Origin: Candidatus Delongbacteria bacterium
GTDB taxonomy: Bacteria > Delongbacteria > UBA4055
Reading direction: 5' to 3'
NCBI GenBank assembly: GCA_027858795.1
Contig: JAQICF010000087.1
Span: forward strand, 1-48,079
DNA: 48,079 bases
How positions within the stretch are numbered: the stretch's first letter is position 1; every line of letters starts with the position of its first letter. Positions 36,244 through 44,420 of this stretch are shown in pieces. The translations under genes and the position numbers were made by a program. A model generated the notes under the pieces. That model searched no databases, was not told the origin of the DNA, and was given only the letters and a program-made list of their open reading frames with translations.

Positions 36244-39200
36244 TGATAAAATTAGTTATCCCAATATTAATTCTGTTCATATCTGTATCGTTGCTAAGTT
36301 TTAGTCATACTAACTATAATGTGAAAAACAATTTGTTAGTTCAAGGGCATTTAGTAACACAGCCTTTAGAGTATGACTACGATATTATAACAAACGCAAG
36401 TGGATTTAATATATTAAATCCGATATTAACTGAGGATGTAATAAATTCATTATCTCCCGAAAACATATGTGGTGATCCTGTTTCTCCATTCGAAGAAATT
36501 CCTGACTTAGATGAACTATATGGATCATTTACAAATGATAGTGAATTTCGTAACGGTAAAATCTACGTTCTCTATTTTGGAGCTTATTGGGATATACCTG
36601 ATATTATTGCAGAAACGAACCCTGGATTTACTCTAAAGAAAGATTATTTTAAATACATCAACAGTCAATCTTATGCAGCTGTTACAAGATCAGTTTCTGA
36701 CAAATATGGTCAAATATTCCTGCCTTCTGCTTTTGTAAGTTATAATGAGGCTGCTAAAAATCATATCCTTTTTCATGAACTAATGCATTTTGTAGGAGGA
36801 TTAGGTCACTCTTGGTCCAATGAATGTATAATTTCATTAACTAAATTGATGTACTTTGCTTACAATAATGCAAGTAAAGGAATTTTAACTGAAGATGAGA
36901 AACTAGGGATATTTTCACGTTTTACTCCAGCAGAATTAATTTTAGAAAACGATGAAGATACAAGAATTAATTTATTAAGGGGAAGAAATAAAGTTAATAT
37001 TAAAGTAAAAGAAAATTATAAAGATTATCCTATTCAGTTATATGTAGATAGAATTCCACCGAATCAATTGGCAACACAGCTTGATTTACCCAATGATTTT
37101 GGACAACTAACAAAGGATGATGTATTGATAAAGAACTCTTCTCCTTCATATACTGGTGATTCCAAATATTACAATCCCCCTTTTCCATCTCCATCACTCT
37201 TTTTTATGTTAGACAATAGTAAAGATGTGGAATTCGAATTTATTTGGGATAGTTCAAATATGTCAAAATGGGAGGAGTGGAATTTCTATTTGAAAGCTTA
37301 TGGTTTGTTAAGCGAAGACAATCCTAGAAATAGACAAATGTTCAATTCTCAATATACTTTTTATAAAGACGAACCGATGTTTAACAACAATATAAACCTT
37401 CATTATTTAAGCATTGATAATAAAACAATTGCAGAGAGTAATGACGGAGATATGTGGAAATTAAGTTTTGTTCCAACAGCATTGTTAATTAGAAAGATGG
37501 ATAACGGTGTTATAACAGATTTTTTACCCTACTATTTTGACGATGAATCAAAAGATTTTAACGAAAGTGTAAAATCTGTTAAGTATGAAATATATAGAGT
37601 GAAATTTGGAGAAAAACTTGACGATAATGCTACACCTATAGAAACAAAGGAATACAATTGGTCAGAAAGAAAGGATTTGCATTATACGAAAGAGGATTAT
37701 GTGTCAGTAACAGAGGATAGTCATTATAGGGTAAAAATGTATTTTTATAGTAAAGAAAAAGAAGAGAGAAGTGATGATGACCTAATAGTTGAAACTGTTA
37801 AAACACTGACAGAAAGTAGATTGCTGAAACCAAAAAATAATGAAGACGGAAAATCAGTTACAAAAGGTGTAATTAAACTTAATAACTTTGAAGTGAAAAT
37901 AGAAACAAATGATATCGAATTATATACTTCTTCTCCTCCGATTTACTATGATAAAAAAGATTACCTTCCTGAAAGTATGGTATTAGGTTACGCTAAAAAA
38001 GAAGATGATGTCGAAAATAAGGATTTGAATTTTAAAGATATTCCAGGAACTCACACACCGGGTATATTTGAAGCAACATTGGACTTTAAAGATGATGAAG
38101 CAGATGACTATATTTTCAGAACTACAACAACATACAATATTGATGGTGAAATTCAAGAAAATAAATCATATAAAAATGTAAATATTACACGTAAGATCAC
38201 CCTTGGTACAATTTCCACAGTTTTCAAAGATCCGAGAAACTATGTAGAGCCTGATGCAAAAACTATTGTAGGAAATATTGATCCATTAGATGAACTTGAT
38301 ACAATAAGAGTAAGTGTACCACTAGCAATAGATCCAGGTAAATGGGGAGATGTAGAGTTATTAAGAAACGGAGAAAAAGTTGCGAATGATACGATTTATA
38401 AACCATTGAATGAACCATGGTTTAAGGATATTGATTCAACACAAACAAGGGTGTATAAGTTTGTTTGGAACTATTTAGATGAACCGGAAGGTTTTGTAAC
38501 ATTCAGAGCAAGATTTGTAGAAGATACACTATCCTGGAGTCAAAGGAAGATCAAAGTTGCCTACGCAGAAACATGGGAGGACTTTGATAATGTAGCACCT
38601 GGAGGTTTACCACCGGGTTGGGAAACATTAACACAATATGCATATCCACCGGAGAATGGACCTGCGTTACATTATTGGCGAACAGCAAAAAATGCAGATG
38701 CTACTGATCCATCAGGTATAGATATATATGATGTTGAGGGTATGATGGATAGTTTATTTACATCAAATGATCTGAGAACATCGACAGCATCATTCACATC
38801 TCAAAGATTTGAGATATTAAGCCCGGTAATAGAAGTACCTCCTGCAGCTGATGATGTTCAAACCTTTCTGACTTTTGATTATGCAAGAGAACTTGAGACA
38901 TTTGATTACAACAATAGCGGTAGATCATTAATGGTGATACAGGTATGTGATAGTGCCGGCAATATGATAGATCAGTTTTATGGAGCAATGGATACTTCAG
39001 AACTTGTTGAGGGATCACATTTTCCTATAGACGGTAGTTATCTAAATATGCCTAATTTTTTCTGGTATAATCCAATGGGGTTATATGGAGATAATATCTG
39101 GAATGAGTACACATTCTGGTTGAATTTTGGTAGTTCAGTTGGTCACCCTGAGTATCATGATTACAGCGGACAGAAGATAAGGCTTAAGTTTATACAATAT

Positions 39201-41108
39201 TTTAACAATAATTTTGTCGGTATAATTGATAACTGGAACCCATTAACAGGTACTCCATTGACATCGCCCGGCTCAACCACGTTCGCTCCTCCGAATTATA
39301 CTGCACTTACAAAACATCATTTTGATAATTTTCTTGTAAAAACATTCTTGGATATTAATCTACCTCCGACAATGAAAACAGTTCCTGATCAGGAAGTGAT
39401 CCAGCATTGTGGATGGCAAGAATTGAAATTTACTGATATCACAGATGGTCAAGGTGCAATACTTGAAGATTATGAAGATTTAGAAACGCAAGGCAAATCA
39501 TCATTTCTGGATAATATTGTAAGTATAAAAGATGTAGAACAGAAAGATAATGGAGCATTATTGATAACAGCTCTTGTCAGGGATGAAAAAGAATTCAAAG
39601 AAGTGTCATTCAATCCAAATGCGTTCAAGAATGATTCAAAATTCTTACCACAAAAAGTAATTACTTTAGAAATAACCAGCGATAATGAAGGTTTATTACC
39701 ATTGGATAGTCTGAAATATGAATATATACCGGGTGCAACGGAAATGATCCTCAAATATAAACCTGTAGATACAGAAAATGGGGAAGTAGAGTTAACAGTA
39801 TCGTTAAAAGATGACGGTGGTCTTGAGTATAATGGTAAAGATTCAACACAGATGAAGTTCAAGATCAATGTTATTCCTTTTAATGCACCGGAATATGACC
39901 CTCCAATGGATGACAAATTAAGCATAACTGAAGACTTTACTGAATTCTCAATTAATCTGGGAGATCATTTTAAAGATGATGAAGGTGATGAGATCTTTTA
40001 CACAATTGATGCTGATACTTCTTTAGTGGATATAACCTTAGGTGGTGATGTTTTAAAAGGCAAAGGTGTAAGTGTTCTTAATGTTAAAAGTAAAGAAAAT
40101 GTATTTGGTACAGGGATACTTACAATAATGGCAGATGATAAGTCAGGTGCTATTCCAACTGTTATAACTGTAAACATTGATATTCAGGATGATGGTAATG
40201 ATTTTGAGTTTGATGAAGAGTATATTTATACAAATGATTATAATATACCTGTCATTAACCTGCCAGTAAACTTCGAACCGGACAGTGTTGATCTATCTAC
40301 AATGTTCAATTCAGAGATCACGACCGGATTCACATATACGATCACATTAGACAATGATACAACGCTGAACGCAGCAACAACTGACCATTACATAGAACTG
40401 ACATCAATACCTGATTCTGCTGGTGTTGCTTTAGGAACGATAAATATCGGATTTGGTGGATCGTCTTTTGAAACGAAGATTAAATTTGTAGTCGGTAATT
40501 TCTCACCAGAGATAATCGCACCAATACCTGATATTACAACTGATCCGAATTTCGCTCCAATATATATAAACCTGAAAGAGCATTACTCTGACCCAAATAA
40601 AGATTGGCTTGGGTACAGTGTTAGATCAGGGCAAGATAAGATAGAACCATACATATCATTCTATGATGATCAACTTGTAATAGAAAGCAAACCGAATATA
40701 GGTGGATTAGATACTTTATATCTGAGTATCTATGACGGTGAATTTACTATCTACGATTCGTTGATAGTTACAATTGGCGAAGTGACTGATCCTGTCGATC
40801 ATCTAGTAACACCAATAGAAGATCAGCATGTAAGTGAGGATTTCGGAACGAAGACTATAGATTTGAATGAACATTTCGCTGATCCTGCCGATAACGGAAT
40901 AAACTATGTCGTCAGCTACGATAATACGAAAGTAACATGTGAAATAGTAGATGGGCATCTTCTAGTTGTTCACAGTATAGCGAATTTCCACGGATATGCA
41001 CCGATAATGGTTGCAATAGATGATGGGTCTAAAGAGATTCCGGAAGGAAAGTTCGAAGGATGTGATCCAAAGAATGTGATCACGATAAAAGAAAAGATCA
41101 AAAGATAA
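36243..41108 (+). CDS. Secreted multidomain metzincin-like metalloprotease 2, with a shifted third zinc ligand
   Basis: The 1621 residues start with a signal peptide (MIKLVIPILILFISVSLLSF). The zinc motif region, residues 178-189, reads HELMHFVGGLGH: the first two ligands and Glu179 are in place but one extra residue separates them from the third His, compared with HEIIHGLGLGH in protease 1. A Met-turn-like KLMYFAYN follows. Residues about 773-1038 form a choice-of-anchor J-like jelly roll, followed by Ig/cadherin-like domains. The C-terminal 200 residues are almost the same as in protease 1 and end in the identical EGCDPKNVITIKEKIKR. There is no T9SS sorting domain. The start ATG overlaps the previous stop codon and is preceded by GGTGG. 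Whether it is active is uncertain because of the altered spacing. Confidence 0.83.
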   Translation: MIKLVIPILILFISVSLLSFSHTNYNVKNNLLVQGHLVTQPLEYDYDIITNASGFNILNPILTEDVINSLSPENICGDPVSPFEEIPDLDELYGSFTNDSEFRNGKIYVLYFGAYWDIPDIIAETNPGFTLKKDYFKYINSQSYAAVTRSVSDKYGQIFLPSAFVSYNEAAKNHILFHELMHFVGGLGHSWSNECIISLTKLMYFAYNNASKGILTEDEKLGIFSRFTPAELILENDEDTRINLLRGRNKVNIKVKENYKDYPIQLYVDRIPPNQLATQLDLPNDFGQLTKDDVLIKNSSPSYTGDSKYYNPPFPSPSLFFMLDNSKDVEFEFIWDSSNMSKWEEWNFYLKAYGLLSEDNPRNRQMFNSQYTFYKDEPMFNNNINLHYLSIDNKTIAESNDGDMWKLSFVPTALLIRKMDNGVITDFLPYYFDDESKDFNESVKSVKYEIYRVKFGEKLDDNATPIETKEYNWSERKDLHYTKEDYVSVTEDSHYRVKMYFYSKEKEERSDDDLIVETVKTLTESRLLKPKNNEDGKSVTKGVIKLNNFEVKIETNDIELYTSSPPIYYDKKDYLPESMVLGYAKKEDDVENKDLNFKDIPGTHTPGIFEATLDFKDDEADDYIFRTTTTYNIDGEIQENKSYKNVNITRKITLGTISTVFKDPRNYVEPDAKTIVGNIDPLDELDTIRVSVPLAIDPGKWGDVELLRNGEKVANDTIYKPLNEPWFKDIDSTQTRVYKFVWNYLDEPEGFVTFRARFVEDTLSWSQRKIKVAYAETWEDFDNVAPGGLPPGWETLTQYAYPPENGPALHYWRTAKNADATDPSGIDIYDVEGMMDSLFTSNDLRTSTASFTSQRFEILSPVIEVPPAADDVQTFLTFDYARELETFDYNNSGRSLMVIQVCDSAGNMIDQFYGAMDTSELVEGSHFPIDGSYLNMPNFFWYNPMGLYGDNIWNEYTFWLNFGSSVGHPEYHDYSGQKIRLKFIQYFNNNFVGIIDNWNPLTGTPLTSPGSTTFAPPNYTALTKHHFDNFLVKTFLDINLPPTMKTVPDQEVIQHCGWQELKFTDITDGQGAILEDYEDLETQGKSSFLDNIVSIKDVEQKDNGALLITALVRDEKEFKEVSFNPNAFKNDSKFLPQKVITLEITSDNEGLLPLDSLKYEYIPGATEMILKYKPVDTENGEVELTVSLKDDGGLEYNGKDSTQMKFKINVIPFNAPEYDPPMDDKLSITEDFTEFSINLGDHFKDDEGDEIFYTIDADTSLVDITLGGDVLKGKGVSVLNVKSKENVFGTGILTIMADDKSGAIPTVITVNIDIQDDGNDFEFDEEYIYTNDYNIPVINLPVNFEPDSVDLSTMFNSEITTGFTYTITLDNDTTLNAATTDHYIELTSIPDSAGVALGTINIGFGGSSFETKIKFVVGNFSPEIIAPIPDITTDPNFAPIYINLKEHYSDPNKDWLGYSVRSGQDKIEPYISFYDDQLVIESKPNIGGLDTLYLSIYDGEFTIYDSLIVTIGEVTDPVDHLVTPIEDQHVSEDFGTKTIDLNEHFADPADNGINYVVSYDNTKVTCEIVDGHLLVVHSIANFHGYAPIMVAIDDGSKEIPEGKFEGCDPKNVITIKEKIKR

Positions 41109-41113
41109 TTTAC

Positions 41114-41137
41114 AATTGACAATGGATAATTGACAAT
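41114..41137. repeat. Short direct repeat AATTGACAAT after protease 2
   Basis: AATTGACAAT occurs at 41114-41123 and 41128-41137. The segment between them contains AATGGATAA, which is also found in the leader at 35253-35261. It looks like a simple AT-rich repeat of intergenic regions. Confidence 0.4.
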
Positions 41138-41147
41138 TAATGATGTA

Positions 41148-41170
41148 GGGGACGATTCCCATTCGTCCCC
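41148..41170. repeat. Palindrome GGGGACGA-(7)-TCGTCCCC
   Basis: GGGGACGA (41148-41155) and TCGTCCCC (41163-41170) pair perfectly over eight bases. The preceding GTA gives a GTAGGGG lead similar to those at 397-403 and 9111-9117, suggesting a family of GTAGGG-led intergenic palindromes. It could also assist termination of protease 2 transcription. Confidence 0.55.
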
Positions 41171-41183
41171 ATAACTCAAAAAA

Positions 41184-41217
41184 ATAAATCTTGAAATAAA
41201 TTCAGGATGTAAGTAAA
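41184..41217 (-). repeat. Dispersed intergenic repeat, copy 3
   Basis: The sequence AATCTTGAAATAAATTCAGGATG matches copy 2 (9254-9281) with few differences; the stem ATCTTGAA/TTCAGGAT has one mismatch. As with copy 2, it lies shortly after a metalloprotease gene. Confidence 0.55.
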
Positions 41218-41220
41218 AAG

Positions 41221-41246
41221 AAAAGCAGGTTATTTGACCTGCTTTT
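41221..41246. terminator. Bidirectional intrinsic terminator shared by two convergent genes
   Basis: AAAAGCAGGT (41221-41230) and ACCTGCTTTT (41237-41246) form a perfect 10-base stem with a 6-base loop. On the plus strand it runs into TTTTTTATTTTT, ending transcription of the protease locus; on the minus strand it runs into TTTTCTTTTT, ending the GLUG gene. The stem overlaps the last codons and stop codon of the GLUG gene. Confidence 0.85.
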
Positions 41247-43341
41247 TTATTTTTGCAAGTAAGTCCTTCTTTTTCATGTCGGATGCAGTAATATAAAAGA
41301 ACATTTTTGCGATAGTTATATCCAAAGTATATTCAGTATCAGGCGTAAAATCCAAGAATGAATAAGATCCATACGGATTCTCAGAAACAAATACAATGTA
41401 ATTAGCTGTATCCTGGACACGATCCCAGCTCAGAACTATCTGACCACCAATTATCTCAGTCACAACATTCTGAGGTGCACCGAAAGGAGTAGGAAGTCCC
41501 TGCCAAATGAAATATGGATAACTATCATTCGTTTCATCGTATCTTGACCATATATTTGTCAGATCCCAACTATAGTAAGTTGAGTCAGTTTTCATTTCCG
41601 AAGTTGTTTTGCCAGTACCACCTGAAGAAAGTGCTTGACCACTCATATCTATATCCCAGTAGCAGCTGTCAACAATACTACCTAATGAATTACCGATTAG
41701 ACCACCAATATCTGAGATCCCTGACACAACTCCCTTAGAATAGCTATTTGATATTGTTGAATTCTCTAAGTATCCTATTAGACCTCCAGAATTATAATTT
41801 CCTGTCACATCACCCCAAGCATAACAGTTTGATATTGCTGATCCAACTCTAACAGCACCACATAGACCACCATTATATTCAGATGAATTAACATTACATG
41901 TAGAAAAGGAGTTTGAAATTGAACTATTATCAAGATAAGCAACTAAACCTCCAGCTTGACTACCTCCGCTACTCACATTACCGGTAGTGTAGCAATCAGT
42001 TATTTCAGATCCGTTATAAACACATGCAGCTAAACCAGCGCAAAGATCCGCTCCTGAAATACTGACACTGTCTAATTGAATATTTTCTAACGTTGACCCA
42101 CTTATTTCTCCAAACAGGCTTGATGAAAAACCACCTGGATTATTTGTCATTAAGTTGAAAATCGAATTATGGTCTCCATTGAAACCTCCTGTAAAATAAT
42201 CCATATCATTACCTAATGGAACCCAACCTTCACCTACATTCCACGGAGAAACTCCAAGATCAATATCCGCGATCTGAATGAAATAAGAATCTAAGTGATC
42301 TCTAACTTTATTTAAATGTTCTGCGGTTTCAACCTGATATGGATCAAGTTCAGTTCCATTTCCACCTGCGAAGGAATTAACAGGTTCTTGTGGAATAGAC
42401 CAAGCGAGATAAGGGTAACCTGAGTTTAAAGTATCAATGTTCCAAACAGGAGTAAAGAAATCCCAATTCATATATGTCATCGGATCTTTCATTATTTCAG
42501 TTGGTAATCCTATTCCACCTGCAGAAGTTACACATCCACTCGTTTCAATATCCCAGAAGCTTTCCATTATCATGCTTCCATCTTCATATCCGATTAGTCC
42601 ACCAAACGTTGGCATTAAAGCTGTGACAGCTCCAGTCGAGTAGCAGTTTGAAATATTGGACATTCCAGTATACCCAGAAAGACCACCTACCATATCCTCC
42701 CCGTTAACGCTCCCTCTTGCAAAACAGTCAGTTACAGTTGAATTATCATTTACACCAACCAAACCACCTATAGGCATTACACCTTGTACATCACATGTTG
42801 AATAACTATTAGAGACTAATGAGGATAAGTTTTGCCCAATCAATCCACCAGTTTCATAACCTCCAATAACAGTACCAGAGACGGAGCAATTTATTATACT
42901 GCTTGACATAGAAGAGTAACCTGCAAGAGAGCCAGTGGAACTTCCGGAGATAATATCAACATCTGAAAGAGTAATGTTTTGTAGAGTAGCCCCTTCAAGA
43001 TATCCAAATAATCCCATGTAATTGTACAAAGGTTCATTGATATATAAATTTAATATTGTGAAACCTTTTCCATCATAAGTACCTATAAATTTTTCGCTGG
43101 TGTTTCCAATTGGTTCCCAACTTATCATATTTATTTCACTCCACATTGAGGTAGAGAAATCAATATCAGCTATCTGTTCGTAAAATGCATAAGGTTCAAA
43201 CCTTACTTGATATAATTGATCAGCTGTTTCAACCTGATAAGGATCACCGGGACTTCCGTCTCCTCCTGCAAATTGGGAAAATGAAATTGAGGTTAAGGTT
43301 AAAATAAGAATAAAAAATAATGATTTAACATAGCTGTACAT
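41230..43341 (-). CDS. Secreted GLUG-repeat protein with C-terminal FN3-like domain
   Basis: The 703 residues start with a signal peptide (MYSYVKSLFFILILTLTSISFS, probably cut before Gln23). Two homologous modules follow, beginning FAGGDGSPGDPYQVETADQL near residue 24 and FAGGNGTELDPYQVETAEHL near residue 322. Each has repeated GGLIG or GGLVG turns with NCYS/NSYS, the GLUG motif found in beta-helical surface proteins of bacteria, and closes with a CYWDI/SFWDI...GG.G..T.EMK segment. An FN3-like domain (APQNVVTEIIGGQIVLSWD) lies near 620-690. It lacks a T9SS sorting domain and ends in a lysine-rich tail. Function is probably adhesion or surface display; no enzyme motif is visible. The start has GGAG six bases upstream. 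Confidence 0.9.
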   Translation of the reverse strand: MYSYVKSLFFILILTLTSISFSQFAGGDGSPGDPYQVETADQLYQVRFEPYAFYEQIADIDFSTSMWSEINMISWEPIGNTSEKFIGTYDGKGFTILNLYINEPLYNYMGLFGYLEGATLQNITLSDVDIISGSSTGSLAGYSSMSSSIINCSVSGTVIGGYETGGLIGQNLSSLVSNSYSTCDVQGVMPIGGLVGVNDNSTVTDCFARGSVNGEDMVGGLSGYTGMSNISNCYSTGAVTALMPTFGGLIGYEDGSMIMESFWDIETSGCVTSAGGIGLPTEIMKDPMTYMNWDFFTPVWNIDTLNSGYPYLAWSIPQEPVNSFAGGNGTELDPYQVETAEHLNKVRDHLDSYFIQIADIDLGVSPWNVGEGWVPLGNDMDYFTGGFNGDHNSIFNLMTNNPGGFSSSLFGEISGSTLENIQLDSVSISGADLCAGLAACVYNGSEITDCYTTGNVSSGGSQAGGLVAYLDNSSISNSFSTCNVNSSEYNGGLCGAVRVGSAISNCYAWGDVTGNYNSGGLIGYLENSTISNSYSKGVVSGISDIGGLIGNSLGSIVDSCYWDIDMSGQALSSGGTGKTTSEMKTDSTYYSWDLTNIWSRYDETNDSYPYFIWQGLPTPFGAPQNVVTEIIGGQIVLSWDRVQDTANYIVFVSENPYGSYSFLDFTPDTEYTLDITIAKMFFYITASDMKKKDLLAKIKKQVK

Positions 43342-43457
43342 ACTTTCTCCACATAGATATTTTAATTATCAACTTTCACTTTGAATTAAAAGATATAATA
43401 ATCTAATTCTAAAAAAGAGTTTAGGCAATTAGTATATTGAAAATATTTAAAAGCAAG

Positions 43458-44354
43458 TTACTTCATTGCATCATTGATGGCTTCTTCAACTATCTGCTCC
43501 ATTGATCCTGGAGCATTAGAAATACTTACTTCAGGGTCGAAAATATTACCCTGAGAAATAAATTTAATGACAATTCTATTGTCTTTAACCAAGTCGGCTA
43601 AAACTTTATTTTTGATCTTCTGTGTATCTACAGAATAACCACGATCTGTAGCTTGAGAAGTCTTTTGCCCAATAAGTTTGTCGATTTGTATAAATATTTT
43701 ATTGGAGCTTTTTTTAGAAAGCATTACATAACCATTAAATTTGTGTTCATTATTATCAAGATCAAACCAACTTTTTTTAGTCAGTGTTAGGTCGTAATCC
43801 CCAGTTACTAAATTAAGGTCTTTCATAAATGAAATTTTACCATCAACGAAAAGCGTTTTAACTTCCACATCATCATCCAGAACTATTTTATCAAAAAAAT
43901 CATCAAGTTCGATACCTAATTTTGACATATCATCCAGTGAAGAGATTAATTGATCCATTATTTCAGAACTATTTAACGAAGATCCCTTGCCAATTATAAC
44001 TTCACTGATTATCTCACCTTCTGTCTTGATCAAATGAGGAATGTCAATATTTATCTCAAGTTCACTTAGATATATGTTTTCTGAAGCTATCTCAGGCCTA
44101 TCTTTAACTTTTACCTGATCATCTGCATATTGATCTCTTGGAGCAAACTTAATTTCATTCAGTTCTATAGATGGAGTTGTTGAAAAGATATTGACACTGA
44201 TATCCTGCACATCAAACCTTGTATTTATGTTTTCTTCTACAGCTTTGACAACCGCATCTCTTTCAAATATCTTGGATATGAAATAGTTTGTACCTAACAT
44301 TAGCACTATTGCCAGAATTCCTAAAACTATGAGTACTTTAATATATGTTTTCAT
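43458..44354 (-). CDS. Short AsmA-like inner-membrane-anchored protein
   Basis: The 298 residues begin with one membrane helix (VLIVLGILAIVLMLGTNYFI) followed by the AsmA-type N-terminal pattern (NINTRFDVQDISVNIFSTTPSIELNEIKFAPRD). It is a paralogue of the next gene upstream (523 residues) and aligns at both ends, but lacks about 170 residues of the middle. The family acts in the periplasm, anchored in the inner membrane, and is linked to outer-membrane lipid homeostasis. It is last in an apparent three-gene minus-strand operon, 66 bases after its paralogue. The start is preceded by a purine-rich AAGAGAAAAAA site. The role here is inferred from family only. Confidence 0.75.
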   Translation of the reverse strand: MKTYIKVLIVLGILAIVLMLGTNYFISKIFERDAVVKAVEENINTRFDVQDISVNIFSTTPSIELNEIKFAPRDQYADDQVKVKDRPEIASENIYLSELEINIDIPHLIKTEGEIISEVIIGKGSSLNSSEIMDQLISSLDDMSKLGIELDDFFDKIVLDDDVEVKTLFVDGKISFMKDLNLVTGDYDLTLTKKSWFDLDNNEHKFNGYVMLSKKSSNKIFIQIDKLIGQKTSQATDRGYSVDTQKIKNKVLADLVKDNRIVIKFISQGNIFDPEVSISNAPGSMEQIVEEAINDAMK

Positions 44355-44380
44355 GATTTTTTCTCTTTTTTATTTATAGC

Positions 44381-44402
44381 GGGAAGACATAGGAGCCTTC
44401 CC
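44381..44402 (-). promoter_or_regulatory. Hairpin between the two AsmA-like genes
   Basis: GGGAAG (44381-44386) and CTTCCC (44397-44402) form a six-base GC-rich stem with a 10-base loop in the 66-base intergenic space. No T tract follows on the minus strand, so it may adjust relative expression of the two paralogues rather than end transcription. Confidence 0.35.
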
Positions 44403-44420
44403 CTACTAATTCATAAACTG

